From NCBI RefSeq assembly GCF_026898135.2, contig NZ_CP114035.2, positions 3,947,501 to 4,011,500 on the forward strand: a stretch of DNA of 64,000 nucleotides, in the 5' to 3' direction. Every line of letters begins with the position of its first letter. Within the stretch, counting starts at the first letter, position 1. Positions 8,606 to 17,773 of this stretch are shown here, one piece after another. Under the pieces are notes generated by a model that was not told the DNA's origin, ran no database searches, and saw nothing but the letters and a program-made list of their open reading frames with translations. The DNA comes from Pseudomonas fortuita. GTDB taxonomy: Bacteria > Pseudomonadota > Gammaproteobacteria > Pseudomonadales > Pseudomonadaceae. The translations under genes were made by a program, and so were the position numbers.

Positions 8606-9000
8606 TTGTCGAAGGCCTGTGTCGCGCCATAGAAGGCGATGCCGTAGATGCCCGCCGGCGCCTGACGTGAGTGGCCGTCCTCGAGCGCGCCGGCGTATAC
8701 CAGGTTGTTCTGGATGTACGTGACGGTGTAGGGCTCAAGCCCAGACAGCACGCTTTCGCCCTTTGCGACCGTCTCCCGCCCGCTCTTGTCGTAGGCGTCG
8801 AGGGAGTAGTAGACAGGCGAACCGATGCTGACGATGTTGTTCGCCAGGAAGCGCCCGGTGTCCACAGGAGCCCGTAGAACGATCTCCCCAAGCATTGCCA
8901 GGGTGATCGAGCGATGCCGCTCGGCCAGGGCATCTTCCACCAATCCGATGAACGCCGACGGCGGCACGCCCCAGGCGCGCCCTCCTCTCTGCCTGGCCAT
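8602..9000 (-). CDS. HK97 gp10-like head-tail completion protein
   Basis: The 132-residue product contains APVDTGRFLANN and the later DGHSRQAPAGIYGIAF segment, which fit the HK97 gp10 family. Members act at head-tail joining. The start codon overlaps the upstream stop (TAATG) with GAGGAAG upstream. Confidence 0.75.
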   Translation of the reverse strand: MARQRGGRAWGVPPSAFIGLVEDALAERHRSITLAMLGEIVLRAPVDTGRFLANNIVSIGSPVYYSLDAYDKSGRETVAKGESVLSGLEPYTVTYIQNNLVYAGALEDGHSRQAPAGIYGIAFYGATQAFDK

Positions 9001-9386
9001 TACGCCTTCCTCAACTGCAGATCATGGTGCACGCCCGCAGGGTCGCCGCCCACACGCACGATTCGATAGCCCTTGGCGGGCATACCGAGGATACCGACGT
9101 CGTCTGTCGTCTCCACCAGGTGGCCGATGTCGGGGCGGTCGGCCACTTCGTTGGTCAGCGCGATCAGCTGGATGTCGCCGAACTTGATGTTCAGCCCGTC
9201 CACGCGCTTCTCGTCGTACTCATGGAAAACTCCACGTCCGGCGTAGATCACCGGTTGCGCCGTAGTTTCCTCTGTCACCGGATCGGTGACGCCGGGGCCC
9301 ATGTACTCGCCGGTGAAGGCGGTCACAGACTCCGCGAAGACGTCATCGAACAGCTCCCCGAAGATTTCCTGCATCTCGTCGCGCAT
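9000..9386 (-). CDS. Phage head completion / connector protein
   Basis: The product has 128 residues, is acidic and beta-rich, and includes VRVGGDPAGVHHDLQLRKA at the C-terminus. It sits between the minor head protein and the gp10-like gene, where siphoviruses encode a head-tail stopper. It overlaps the minor head gene by 44 bases. I cannot assign a named family. Confidence 0.55.
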   Translation of the reverse strand: MRDEMQEIFGELFDDVFAESVTAFTGEYMGPGVTDPVTEETTAQPVIYAGRGVFHEYDEKRVDGLNIKFGDIQLIALTNEVADRPDIGHLVETTDDVGILGMPAKGYRIVRVGGDPAGVHHDLQLRKA

Positions 9387-10374
9387 AGTTCGCCCTTATG
9401 GTGTACCGGGCCTGGCACCGGCAGTTCGCGGTTTCGTCCCATCCTGCGCCCAAAGCGCGGTCGCCAGGGTAGCGCAGCAGCGCGCCTGAGTTGGTGCTGA
9501 ACGGCTCGCCCAGTGTCCGGGTCTGCCCCTGCATGCCAGCGTGGCTGTTGCGCACCTTTTCGTCTCGCCTGGTCTCCCAGTCCTTGACGATGGCTTCCCG
9601 TGGCAGCCCGCGCTCGACCAGCTGCTCATACACCCGGTCACGGCCAGCGCTGAATGACTCAAGCGCCTCGGTGCGAGCGATCATCTGCGCATGGGTCTGC
9701 AGCAGGCGGTCGGCGTAGCGCCCGGCGATGCGGTCGACATCAACGCTGGTCACCGGCGTGCCGTTCTTCAGCGCCCGCATGACCATGGCGTCGAATCGCT
9801 TGTCGCGGCGGGTTCGGGTCAGGTACTTACGCAGTTGCTCAGGATCACCGCTGCGCAGCTGGGTGCGGGCATCGGCCACGTATTGTGAGAAGTTGCCAGG
9901 CAGCCCGACCGTGCCGCCTGTGCGCCGACCGGTTTGCTTGCTCACGCGGCCAGCCAGGTCCAGGGCGATCTGTCGCGGGCTTCGACCGGCCTGAAGACCT
10001 GATGAAACCGTAACGCTGATGCCATCGACCTGATCCAGGGCCATTTGTGCCTTCAGGTTGGCAATGTGCTGCGCCAGCCATGACTGGGCGCCATCGGCAT
10101 TCACATCCAGCTCCTGCCTGCCCAGGCTGCGCGGTACGCTGCTCGCTTCTGCCTTGGCGCCGGCCATATAGCCCGAGCGGATCAACTCCATCAGTGCAGC
10201 GAACACCCCGACCGCAAGCATATCCGCCAGGGCGGAATCGTCTCGCGTCGCGATGAGGCGCTCGATCTCGGCAATGGTGGCCGCGTCCAGCGTTGCCCGA
10301 ATCTGGTCAAGGTAGGCTTTGGCCATGGCCGGCTCCATGCCCTCAATCAGCCGGATGAGTTCTGCCTGATTCAC
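9343..10374 (-). CDS. Minor head protein / head morphogenesis protein (Mu F-like)
   Basis: The ~343-residue protein is mostly helical and ends in a conserved block: DEKVRNSHAGMQGQ, then GALLRYPGD and TANCRCQARY. This is the pattern of the phage Mu F-like head morphogenesis family, proteins ejected or bound near the portal. The chosen GTG at 10374 overlaps the previous stop (GTGA); a GTG nine codons upstream is the alternative. Confidence 0.7.
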   Translation of the reverse strand: MNQAELIRLIEGMEPAMAKAYLDQIRATLDAATIAEIERLIATRDDSALADMLAVGVFAALMELIRSGYMAGAKAEASSVPRSLGRQELDVNADGAQSWLAQHIANLKAQMALDQVDGISVTVSSGLQAGRSPRQIALDLAGRVSKQTGRRTGGTVGLPGNFSQYVADARTQLRSGDPEQLRKYLTRTRRDKRFDAMVMRALKNGTPVTSVDVDRIAGRYADRLLQTHAQMIARTEALESFSAGRDRVYEQLVERGLPREAIVKDWETRRDEKVRNSHAGMQGQTRTLGEPFSTNSGALLRYPGDRALGAGWDETANCRCQARYTIRANYARRDAGNLRGAVR

Positions 10375-10892
10375 ACGACCACCACTGCCGGCAGCGGGCA
10401 CCGCAGCACCATGATTGGCGCCAGGATGTCGTTGATGATGCCGACGACGGGCTTGTTGGGCTGCCCGTCGACATCCTCAGGGCCGAAGAACTCGGTTTCC
10501 AGAGGCCCTACCTTGGCCCGTTTCACGGCCTTGGAGGCGACGTAGTCAGGGTTCAGACTGCCCGGTTTCACCAGTTCACGCAGCGCGCCTTCGTAGACTG
10601 CCTGCTCCACCTCTCGCGGCACTGAGCCAGCGTCGATTGGGTCGCCGTTGCGGTCTGTAGCGCCTTCGCGCGGCCATTGCAGCGCCTGGGCCCTGCCGCC
10701 AACCTTGCGCCCTGGGAAAGACAGGACGCAGCCTGTGGTGGGCAGTTGGGTGCCAAGGCCGTCGATGTAGGCTGATGCCCGCGCCAGTGCCGCTTCCTTG
10801 TCGGCCTCAGCAGCAGCCGCCCAGGCGGCATTGCCACGGGCCTGGTGGTAGGCGTCAGCGCCAGCCACGGTACCGTAGTAGTCAGCCATCAT
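10371..10892 (-). CDS. DnaT-like protein, probable head-tail adaptor
   Basis: The 173-residue product starts MMADYYGTVAGADAYHQARG and contains ASAYIDGLGTQ, a signature of the DnaT-like ssDNA-binding family annotated in many siphovirus structural operons. In this position, just after the capsid, these proteins probably work as neck adaptors rather than in replication. The alternative start at the second Met differs by one residue. Confidence 0.7.
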   Translation of the reverse strand: MMADYYGTVAGADAYHQARGNAAWAAAAEADKEAALARASAYIDGLGTQLPTTGCVLSFPGRKVGGRAQALQWPREGATDRNGDPIDAGSVPREVEQAVYEGALRELVKPGSLNPDYVASKAVKRAKVGPLETEFFGPEDVDGQPNKPVVGIINDILAPIMVLRCPLPAVVVV

Positions 10893-10931
10893 CGCTCTCG
10901 AATAAGTGGGCGGAGAACCGCCCGGGGTGTA

Positions 10932-11318
10932 TTACGGGTGCTTGGCCAGCTCGGCCTGCAGCTCTTCCAGGGTGACGTCGTCGCCGACCTCGATGCCCTT
11001 TTCCTTGAGCTTGGCGATGGCATCAACCTTGGCCTTGGCCTCAACTTCAGCCAGGCGCTTCTGCAGAGTCTCAGGCTTGGCGTTGGCGCCAACCTCGATG
11101 CCCAGCGCTTTCAGCCTGGCCATCAACTCTTCCTTGCTCAGCTCGGTCGTCTCTCCAGCCTCTACCACCAGCACGCCGGACTCGACGTAGAACCCCAGAT
11201 TCTGACGCTTGCTGTAGTCGACCCATTGCGGCACATCGATAGTGCCGCCAGGAGGCACCACGGAGCCGTCAGGGAGGCCGATGGGGGTCTTGGTATGGGT
11301 GTTGGTTACCTTAGCCAT
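10932..11318 (-). CDS. Capsid-associated protein with two HeH/LEM-like repeats
   Basis: The N-terminal ~50 residues are beta-rich. The C-terminal half holds two copies of a ~30-residue unit, LKALGIEVGANAKPETLQKR and LKEKGIEVGDDVTLEELQAE, resembling helix-extended-helix (HeH/LEM/SAP-like) domains common in phage head proteins. AAGGGGGTCAC precedes the ATG. It follows the major capsid gene, so it may be a head decoration or fibre protein. Confidence 0.6.
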   Translation of the reverse strand: MAKVTNTHTKTPIGLPDGSVVPPGGTIDVPQWVDYSKRQNLGFYVESGVLVVEAGETTELSKEELMARLKALGIEVGANAKPETLQKRLAEVEAKAKVDAIAKLKEKGIEVGDDVTLEELQAELAKHP

Positions 11319-11327
11319 GTGACCCCC

Positions 11328-12257
11328 TTAGATGCCGTCGGTGTAGCGGACTTCAGCAGGACGGCGAACGTCCACGCCGCCCAGGCGGAAGATGCCCGGG
11401 ACTTCCCAGCGGATCGGGCCGGCCTGGTACACGGGCAGGAAGCGATGCGGCATCGGGATGTGCATCTTCAGCACCGACGGGTCGCGGCGGTAGGTGATCA
11501 TGCGCGCGGTGCTACCAGCGCCGGCGGTGTCCAGACCATTCAGGCCTTTGATCATCAGCGGACGACCGGTCTGCGCGGTGTACACGTTGTTGCGCTGCAG
11601 GTAGGTCAGGATCGATTCCAGGCCTTGGTCGTTCACCTTGCGGGTGGCCAGCAGCAGGAACTTGCTGTAGGGCAGTAGCAGGGTGTCGGAGAATGCGGTG
11701 AACAGCGTGCCCTGGGCCTGCACGGTCAGTGCCGTGTTGACGTCGGCCAGGATCTGGTCGGCGGTAGCGGTAGCCCAGTTGCCGGTCACAGCGGTGCCGG
11801 CGGTGACGCCTGGGAAGTTGAACAGGCCCGAGAAGCCTTTCGACGAGTCACCCAGAAGGGCAACTCGGTCGACCATTTCCTCATAGGCCCGGCGGGCGGC
11901 CATGGCGTCGTCAGCGGTCAGGTTGATGCCCAGCATCTGCGCCTGGCTGATCTCTTCCAGGCCGTAGCCGTAGCCGATACCAGCCATGTGAATCTGGGTC
12001 TCGAACTTCGAGCGTTCGGTGCTGGCCAGCGGGATGTCATCGGCGTTGCCGTTGATCCAGTCGGCCTTACCGACCTTGTCAGCCGAGTAGTAGGTGACAG
12101 TCTTGATCCACTCTGGGGCCGAGGTGTCGACCGGGATCAGCTGCGGATACTGGATGTCCGCATAGACGATCTCGTTCACCTGACGCTCGATGTACGAGGT
12201 CTGGGATACCACGAAGCCCAGGGCGGCCTGAGCATCGAGGAGCTGAATGTGTCGCAT
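11328..12257 (-). CDS. Major capsid protein, DUF2184 family
   Basis: The 309-residue product matches the DUF2184 family of HK97-fold capsid proteins in length and content, including IERQVNEIVYADIQYPQLIPV and DVRRPAEVRYTDGI at the C-terminus. It is preceded by TAAGGAG. Its neighbours are a cement protein upstream and neck proteins downstream, the usual place for the capsid gene. Confidence 0.85.
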   Translation of the reverse strand: MRHIQLLDAQAALGFVVSQTSYIERQVNEIVYADIQYPQLIPVDTSAPEWIKTVTYYSADKVGKADWINGNADDIPLASTERSKFETQIHMAGIGYGYGLEEISQAQMLGINLTADDAMAARRAYEEMVDRVALLGDSSKGFSGLFNFPGVTAGTAVTGNWATATADQILADVNTALTVQAQGTLFTAFSDTLLLPYSKFLLLATRKVNDQGLESILTYLQRNNVYTAQTGRPLMIKGLNGLDTAGAGSTARMITYRRDPSVLKMHIPMPHRFLPVYQAGPIRWEVPGIFRLGGVDVRRPAEVRYTDGI

Positions 12258-12266
12258 GGTTTCTCC

Positions 12267-12719
12267 TTAGCCCAGGCGGACTTGAGCGATTTGGTTTGCA
12301 CCGGTAGTGCTGGTGTCGAAGCGGGCGTTTGCCACCAGGACGTTGTCAGTGGCCACGTTGGTCCACACGCCGGTTGCCGGCACGAAGTAGACCGGGTCGC
12401 CTGCGGCAACCTGCACGGATGCGGTCACCCAGATAGCGCCCTTGGTCATCACGCGGGCCGATTCGTACTGGCTGTACTGGTTGGCCTCGGCCTTGACCGA
12501 GCGATCGCGGACGCTGATGCCGACAAACTTGGCTGCGGTGTCGCCGGTGGTAGAGGCGCGACCTGCCTTGTCGGCAGTGCCCTGGATGACCGGCACACCG
12601 AAGGCCAGGCCGCCAGCAGCCTGCACGGTGCGGGAGATTAGGGTCTTCGGGATCATGTCCACGATCATGCCCGGCAGGCCGGCGCGAATGGTCGCGGTGT
12701 AGCTGGTTTGAACGGCCAT
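12267..12719 (-). CDS. Capsid cement / decoration protein (Gp24-like)
   Basis: The start is placed at MAVQTSYT (150 residues). AAAGGGGGTG lies upstream and the ATG shares a base with the stop of the protease gene (TAATG). The glycine- and valine-rich beta-type sequence fits structural cement proteins of the DUF2190/Gp24 type that sit on the capsid surface. An upstream in-frame start at 12740 is unlikely. Confidence 0.7.
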   Translation of the reverse strand: MAVQTSYTATIRAGLPGMIVDMIPKTLISRTVQAAGGLAFGVPVIQGTADKAGRASTTGDTAAKFVGISVRDRSVKAEANQYSQYESARVMTKGAIWVTASVQVAAGDPVYFVPATGVWTNVATDNVLVANARFDTSTTGANQIAQVRLG

Positions 12720-13816
12720 TACTTGGCACCCCCTTTCCAAGCGTCGTTCAGACGCTGCTCATAGGCCTGCTGGCCGTTGTCATGGCTGTTCTGCGGCTTG
12801 CCGTCCTGATTGATCAGGTGCTGGCGGACCGGATCCTTGGCGGCATCCTCCAGCAACAGGTCGAAGCGCGCATCGATGTAGGCATCGGTCTTGCCAGCGA
12901 TGGCGGCGTCGCCGATCTTGGCGATGACCACGGCCTTGCGGATTTCGCCGTCGGATTTGCCGGAGTAGTCGCCGTCGTGGATGGCCTTGGCCTTGGCGAT
13001 GAGGTCGCCGCGAACCTTCACGCGCGCGTCAATCTGGGCGTCGGTGATCTGCTTGGACTTCAGGTCATCGATCTCGGCGTCTTTCTGGGCCAGTTCCGAG
13101 TCCTTGGCAGCCATTGCATTGGCGTGCGCAGCCTCGGTGGTGGTCAGTTTGGTAGCAGCGTCGGCCAGGCGGCCTTGCAGGGTGGCGATGACAACGGCGC
13201 CCTGGTCGGTTACTTCAACCGGGATGCCGTCGACGGTAACCGTCTTCAGGGTCATGGGTCTTTCCTCGGGGGTTGGGGTGTGTTGTGGCCAGGAGTCGCC
13301 AATGCTTGCCCGGCTGCCGGCCCGCCCGCGCTGAACGATGGCGATGTGGTCGGCGATGATGTTGGTTTGCTTGGCCTGGTACTTGGTGCCGTCCGGGGCT
13401 TCCCCGTCCTCCCAGACCAGTTCGCAGCTGTAGCCCACGCTCAGTTCGCGCTTTCCGGCCTGTACCGCGGCTACTGCGTCACCATCGGTGATCTTCAGGC
13501 CGATCTTCAGGTACTCGCCGTCGCGCAGCACCTCGTCGCCAGTAGTGCCCACGGCCACTTGCTTCCAGTTGGCGGCGGTAACCGGCTGGCCCGGGTGGTC
13601 GTTGGTCATCGGGATCTTCGAGAACGAATCCAGCGAGCGCTTGGAGAAAACCTCCTTCTCGTCGCGGTAGACGTTCACGACCTTCAGGTCTGGCCGGCCT
13701 ACCTCGGCGCCCAGGTACTGCTGAATGCCGGTTCGGGCAGTGAGCGCAAAAGCTTCCAGGTAGCCGGAATCGTTCAGCCTGGTATCGCCCAGGCTGACTT
13801 TGTCAGTGATGTGCAT
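12719..13816 (-). CDS. DUF2213 protein, predicted prohead protease fused to scaffold
   Basis: Residues ~1-175 resemble DUF2213: MTNDHPGQPVTAANW, ELSVGYSCEL and NIIADHIAIVQRGRAGSRA carry conserved His and Ser positions as in herpesvirus-type prohead proteases. Residues ~215-300 are a long charged helix, then a basic tail, as in scaffold domains. The gene lies between portal and cement/capsid genes. Catalytic assignment is inference from the family. Confidence 0.75.
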   Translation of the reverse strand: MHITDKVSLGDTRLNDSGYLEAFALTARTGIQQYLGAEVGRPDLKVVNVYRDEKEVFSKRSLDSFSKIPMTNDHPGQPVTAANWKQVAVGTTGDEVLRDGEYLKIGLKITDGDAVAAVQAGKRELSVGYSCELVWEDGEAPDGTKYQAKQTNIIADHIAIVQRGRAGSRASIGDSWPQHTPTPEERPMTLKTVTVDGIPVEVTDQGAVVIATLQGRLADAATKLTTTEAAHANAMAAKDSELAQKDAEIDDLKSKQITDAQIDARVKVRGDLIAKAKAIHDGDYSGKSDGEIRKAVVIAKIGDAAIAGKTDAYIDARFDLLLEDAAKDPVRQHLINQDGKPQNSHDNGQQAYEQRLNDAWKGGAK

Positions 13817-13824
13817 GGTTTACC

Positions 13825-15141
13825 TCAGGGCGTGGGCGGAACGTCGTCTGGCTCTTCTTCAGGAAGTTCAGCCCCGAACTCAGTGATGGCCGCCTCCAAA
13901 CCCGGAAGAACGCTCTGCTCGACCAGAAGCGTGGTGGCCGCCTTGCTCAGCGCGTCTTCAGGCCAGAGCTTCGTCTCGCCCAGGGTCTTGATGGTCTCGG
14001 CAGTCTGCTTGCTGATCTCCGACCGCTCCTTCGCCGTCGGCTGCCAGAGGGGATTCCACACGTAGTGGATCTGGGCCGGCCTGGAGCCGAGCGCCGAGCG
14101 GATCAGGCAGTCATCCAGCAGCTTCAGTGCAGGCGTGATGTCCAGCTCCTGCAGCGCCTGAATGCGGTCGTAGTAGTTGCGCAGGTCAGCTTCACCGGTC
14201 GAGTTCAGGCCGGACGGCGACTGCCCCAGCAAGCGGGTGGCTGGGATGTCGGCGGCGCCGGATACAGCCTGTAGAAAGCGGTCGATGATGTCGGGCAGCG
14301 TGCCGAAGCTTGCCGACTTGGTCTCGTAGTCCTCTTCCTTGTCGAGCAGCAGGGTCCCGTTGATGCCCTTGGCGGTGGCTGCCAAGGTGATACGCTCCAG
14401 CACCTGTTTCCGGTATCCATCGTCCTGCAGGCTCTGCATGAAGTCAGGAATGCGGATAACGTCCACCTTGGCCTCGAACACCAGGCTGGCTACGTTGGCC
14501 ATCGTTCCGTCGGACTGCTTGATGGCCTCGAACAGCGCCTGCAGCACCGAATCGCCCCAGCCGAAGATGTTGGCCGGGGCCAGATCTGGGTCTGGGTGCT
14601 CGGCGCCGGAGAAGATCACCAGTCGAGACGGGTGGATCTCCAGCTGGCTATCCGCCAGTCGGTAGGCCTTGGGCTTGCCGAAGCGCTCCGACTGCGGATC
14701 CTGCTCAATCTCAGTCGGCGACAATTGGCGCCGGTTCATCACTGCCAGGTACTTGAGGCCGCCTGTTTGGATTCGGTCAGGGTTGAGCGGGACCGCGGTA
14801 TTCATTTCGCCGGTACCAATGAAGATTGCCGAGCCGCCGAACAGCCTTGCCCGTGTCAGGGCCTGCTTCACCTTGGCGCGAAGGTCAAGGCGAGCCTCCT
14901 CGGCCTCGATCTTCTCGATCTGCTTCTTGTCAGCCTGCCATCCCCGCCAGCGGCGAGTGCCGTCTAAGGCAGGGATGTCGACGATCTTGCGGGGCAGCCA
15001 TGCACCCCGGTACGCATTGACCAGCTGCTCATCTGTCAGGATCACCGGCGCATACGTCGAGCCCGATGCCTTGTCGCGCTCGGTGCCCAGGTTCGCGACC
15101 AGGTTCACCAGCTTGTCGCTGAGGTATCGGACTACGCCCAT
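13825..15141 (-). CDS. Portal protein, DUF1073 family
   Basis: The 438-residue product matches the DUF1073 portal family: RLFGGSAIFIG, IHPSRLVIFSG, and the conserved QSPSGLNSTGEADLRNYYD block that precedes the long C-terminal helix. Portal dodecamers form the DNA channel at one capsid vertex and bind terminase. The ATG overlaps the TerL stop (TAATG). Confidence 0.88.
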   Translation of the reverse strand: MGVVRYLSDKLVNLVANLGTERDKASGSTYAPVILTDEQLVNAYRGAWLPRKIVDIPALDGTRRWRGWQADKKQIEKIEAEEARLDLRAKVKQALTRARLFGGSAIFIGTGEMNTAVPLNPDRIQTGGLKYLAVMNRRQLSPTEIEQDPQSERFGKPKAYRLADSQLEIHPSRLVIFSGAEHPDPDLAPANIFGWGDSVLQALFEAIKQSDGTMANVASLVFEAKVDVIRIPDFMQSLQDDGYRKQVLERITLAATAKGINGTLLLDKEEDYETKSASFGTLPDIIDRFLQAVSGAADIPATRLLGQSPSGLNSTGEADLRNYYDRIQALQELDITPALKLLDDCLIRSALGSRPAQIHYVWNPLWQPTAKERSEISKQTAETIKTLGETKLWPEDALSKAATTLLVEQSVLPGLEAAITEFGAELPEEEPDDVPPTP

Positions 15142-16427
15142 TAGGAAACACCTGCGAGGGAGTACTTGTTGATTGGGTACTCTTTGTGGATGAAGTAGCC
15201 GCCGGCGTCTGGCCGGTGGTCGTTGCCCTGCTTCTTGTCAGGCTCGCCGTTAGTGCCCCAGATCTGCTGCTCGAGGTCATCGGCATAGGTCGGGCACTTG
15301 TCGGCGTTGACGCGGTACCGGCGCTGGCCGGCGGCGTTGCAGAACATGGCGTTCATGGAGTTGATGCGGTCCTTCACCGGCGGGTTTGCGCCGGGGGCTG
15401 AGACGATGAAGCCGGCCTGCTTGAGCAGGGAGATGTCGGTTTCGCTGGCCCTAACGGACTTGCGCGAATCGCCCGAGGCATCGGGGTAAACCCGAATCTG
15501 TCGGGTGTTTCGGTAATCGCTGCCGTCGTACAGCCAGTACCGCTCCTTGATCTTCTTGATCATGTCCGGCGTGTCGTAGCCGTTGATGATCTCGTCGACC
15601 GCATGCGGTAGGCCTAGGCGCTTCACGTGCACCACTGCTGACATCTTGCCGACGTTGAAGTCCATGCCAATGAACAGCGCCTCACCAGGCTGGATGGTCT
15701 CCTGGCTGCCGTTCAGCTTGCGGTCGTAGGCGGTGTAGATCGTCCCGGACGTCAGGTTGACGAACTGGCCATCCAGGTAGGCCATGATCAGCTGCTCTGG
15801 GTACGAGTCCATCAGCGACGGGATGTAGTCCGGCGGCAGGTTCAGCTCGTTGTCGAACGTGCTCGCCTGCACCAGGCCGTACATCGCGTTCAGCGCTGGC
15901 TTCTCGCGCAGCTGCTTCACGAACTGCTGGTAGACGAACTTGAACCCCTCGGGGGTCGTGGTTACGTCCACGCCGTTCTTGAGTCCGTCAACGTTGTAGC
16001 GCATACGGGCAATGATCTTGCGCCAGGCGTGCTCCGCCTTGAGCTTGGGCAGAACGTCGAGCTCATCGACCAGGGCGTGCCCGATCTTGAAGCCCACGAT
16101 GGTCTGGGGCTTCTCCATCGAGCGGCAGATGGTCGTGCTGCGGTACTGGCCGCCGCTGTAGAACTCGACCTCTTTGTCGCTCTCCTTCGTCTTGACCTTC
16201 AGGCCCCAGTCGAAGGCGACCTCCTCAATGGTCGGGAAGAAGATGTCGCGAATCTGAGGGTAGGTCGGGGCGAAGTAGCCGGAGTTGATCCGGGGCCACT
16301 CCCACACGTGCTTGCAGATACCCGCGCAGCCTACCCAGGTCTTGCCCGAGCCGAACCCGGCCACGAACCCGCGAAACTTGTGCGGCATGTTGATGAAGGT
16401 GGCCTGCGGGCAATTAAGCGTCGGCAT
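15141..16427 (-). CDS. Terminase large subunit (TerL)
   Basis: The start at 16427 is chosen because GAGGAAG lies 4 bases upstream. Residues 24-30 are the Walker A motif GFGSGKT, HALVDELDVL is the Walker B motif, and GMDFNVGKMSAVVHVK plus YPDASGD provide the acidic residues of the RNase H-like nuclease domain. The enzyme cuts and packages phage DNA with TerS and the portal. Its 428 residues are a typical length. Confidence 0.93.
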   Translation of the reverse strand: MPTLNCPQATFINMPHKFRGFVAGFGSGKTWVGCAGICKHVWEWPRINSGYFAPTYPQIRDIFFPTIEEVAFDWGLKVKTKESDKEVEFYSGGQYRSTTICRSMEKPQTIVGFKIGHALVDELDVLPKLKAEHAWRKIIARMRYNVDGLKNGVDVTTTPEGFKFVYQQFVKQLREKPALNAMYGLVQASTFDNELNLPPDYIPSLMDSYPEQLIMAYLDGQFVNLTSGTIYTAYDRKLNGSQETIQPGEALFIGMDFNVGKMSAVVHVKRLGLPHAVDEIINGYDTPDMIKKIKERYWLYDGSDYRNTRQIRVYPDASGDSRKSVRASETDISLLKQAGFIVSAPGANPPVKDRINSMNAMFCNAAGQRRYRVNADKCPTYADDLEQQIWGTNGEPDKKQGNDHRPDAGGYFIHKEYPINKYSLAGVS

Positions 16428-16875
16428 CGCGCTTCCTCGCATCCATCACGGTTACCTGCACGGAAGTAGGTACCGCGTTCTCCTGCGGCACATCCGCCTT
16501 GGTCTGCCTGTTCACGTACACGTCACCGACTTCCTTGGCAGCCTGCTCCAGCAGCTGCGCGGTGAGGGCCAGGTTGCGCATGTTCTCGGCCTTCTCGGCC
16601 ATCCTGCCCAGCGCTCTCAGTCGGTAGGCCCGGTTGGCGATCGGAATCTCTGCTGTCTCCTCGCGGAAACGCTTGCGTGTGTCTTCGAACAGGGTCACCC
16701 AGCGCTTGGCTAGGCCCTTGCTACACGCCTTGGTTGGATCGTGACTTTCGACCTGCTGGCGGGTCACGACCTGCCCGAATTCATTCTTGACGGCCTCCAC
16801 CACTTGGGTGGGTGTGTCAAAGCACGCCAGGGCCTGAACGATGAAGCCCTTCACCTCATTTGTCAGGGCTGCCAT
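16414..16875 (-). CDS. Terminase small subunit, DUF2280 family
   Basis: The 153-residue protein begins MAALTNEVKGFIVQALACFD and resembles DUF2280 small terminases: an N-terminal HTH region (STPTQVVEAVKNEFG-like) followed by helices for oligomerisation. It overlaps TerL by 14 bases. It should recognise the packaging site. Confidence 0.82.
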   Translation of the reverse strand: MAALTNEVKGFIVQALACFDTPTQVVEAVKNEFGQVVTRQQVESHDPTKACSKGLAKRWVTLFEDTRKRFREETAEIPIANRAYRLRALGRMAEKAENMRNLALTAQLLEQAAKEVGDVYVNRQTKADVPQENAVPTSVQVTVMDARKRDADA

Positions 16876-16906
16876 ATGGTGTCATCCGTCTAGGGCCTGT
16901 CTGGAA

Positions 16907-17515
16907 TCAGGCCGACCTCAGTAGACAGGTTCCGCAGGCCCTCGCAATGTTGATCTTGGCCACCTCAGGCGGCCGGCTTGCAGCGTCGATCAGCTGCTGT
17001 ACGTCGTGGCTTGGGCCATACCGGCGAACCACTCCGACGAACTCCTCGACGTCGTGCCCACGCATCTCAAGCTTGGGCATGCCGTCATCACCGAATGCCG
17101 GGGCTCCGTACTTATCGAGCTTGTGACCGATGTGATACAGCTCGTGCTCTACCAGGGCGCAGAACTCTGCCTCGGTACACTGGGCGCAGTAGTCGCCGGC
17201 CAGGGTGATGAGGAACTCTGGCTCCTCTCCGAACCAGTCCCGCATCTGCTGCTCTTGACGCGCCTTCTGCCAACCTCCAGCCCGGATCATCAGCTGTTCG
17301 GCCTGGCCCAGCACTGAGCGCCCCTTCTTGTTGAAGGCAGACGAGGCCCACATCACACCGATGTTGGCGTCGATGAGGTGGGCATGTTCTTCGTTGTGGA
17401 TGCTGCCAGTAGTGGCAAGGATCTCTCGCTGTATCCACTCCCACAGTTCTGGAGCAGGCCTGAGGATCAGGAATGGCAATTCGAGCAGGTCGGCCGGCGG
17501 CATTGGCCGGCTCAT
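16907..17515 (-). CDS. Putative phage metallopeptidase
   Basis: The start at MSRPMPPADLLE overlaps the previous stop (ATGA) and gives 202 residues. VEHELYHIGH is an HExxH zinc-peptidase motif, and TLAGDYCAQCTEAEF just before it fits the PhageMetallopep family. Position just upstream of terminase is typical of this family in Pseudomonas and Burkholderia prophages. Substrate unknown; it might process a host or virion protein. Confidence 0.75.
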   Translation of the reverse strand: MSRPMPPADLLELPFLILRPAPELWEWIQREILATTGSIHNEEHAHLIDANIGVMWASSAFNKKGRSVLGQAEQLMIRAGGWQKARQEQQMRDWFGEEPEFLITLAGDYCAQCTEAEFCALVEHELYHIGHKLDKYGAPAFGDDGMPKLEMRGHDVEEFVGVVRRYGPSHDVQQLIDAASRPPEVAKINIARACGTCLLRSA

Positions 17516-17724
17516 GCCTGCCGCACCGTGACGATCCCGCGCAGCCTGCGGGTGTAGACCTCTTCGCATGCCGGCCGCTTCGGCTTGATCGGCAAAGGCG
17601 CATAGACGCACACCCCGGCAGCGGTGTCGCACCAGATAGCGCGCTCTACCTCTATCCCATTGACGAATACCCGCCGCGGGCCACGGCCGTCTCCTGCGTG
17701 GTGGAACGTGGACGGCGCAGGCAT
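17512..17724 (-). CDS. Small basic phage protein
   Basis: AGGAG lies 5 bases before the ATG at 17724, giving 70 residues beginning MPAPSTFHHAGDG. It is basic with one CDTAAGVCVY segment. A dyad element (17735-17771) fills the gap directly upstream of its RBS. Function unknown. Confidence 0.55.
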   Translation of the reverse strand: MPAPSTFHHAGDGRGPRRVFVNGIEVERAIWCDTAAGVCVYAPLPIKPKRPACEEVYTRRLRGIVTVRQA

Positions 17725-17734
17725 GAGGACTCCT

Positions 17735-17771
17735 CGCGCCACGAAACGGCGCATATCGAATTTGTGGCGCG
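17735..17771. repeat. Long-spaced dyad element, copy A
   Basis: CGCGCCAC and GTGGCGCG flank 21 bases, with inner similarity (GAAA...TTT) extending the arms. It occupies most of the 49-base gap between two late genes, just upstream of a RBS. Other copies are at 24950-24985, 27270-27306 and a degenerate one at 36007-36043. Confidence 0.7.
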
Positions 17772-17773
17772 GC

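Noticed and set aside
12782..14065. Plus-strand frame (427 codons) opposite the DUF2213 and portal genes
   Set aside because: Spans two convincing minus-strand genes that carry family motifs; composition is that of a shadow.
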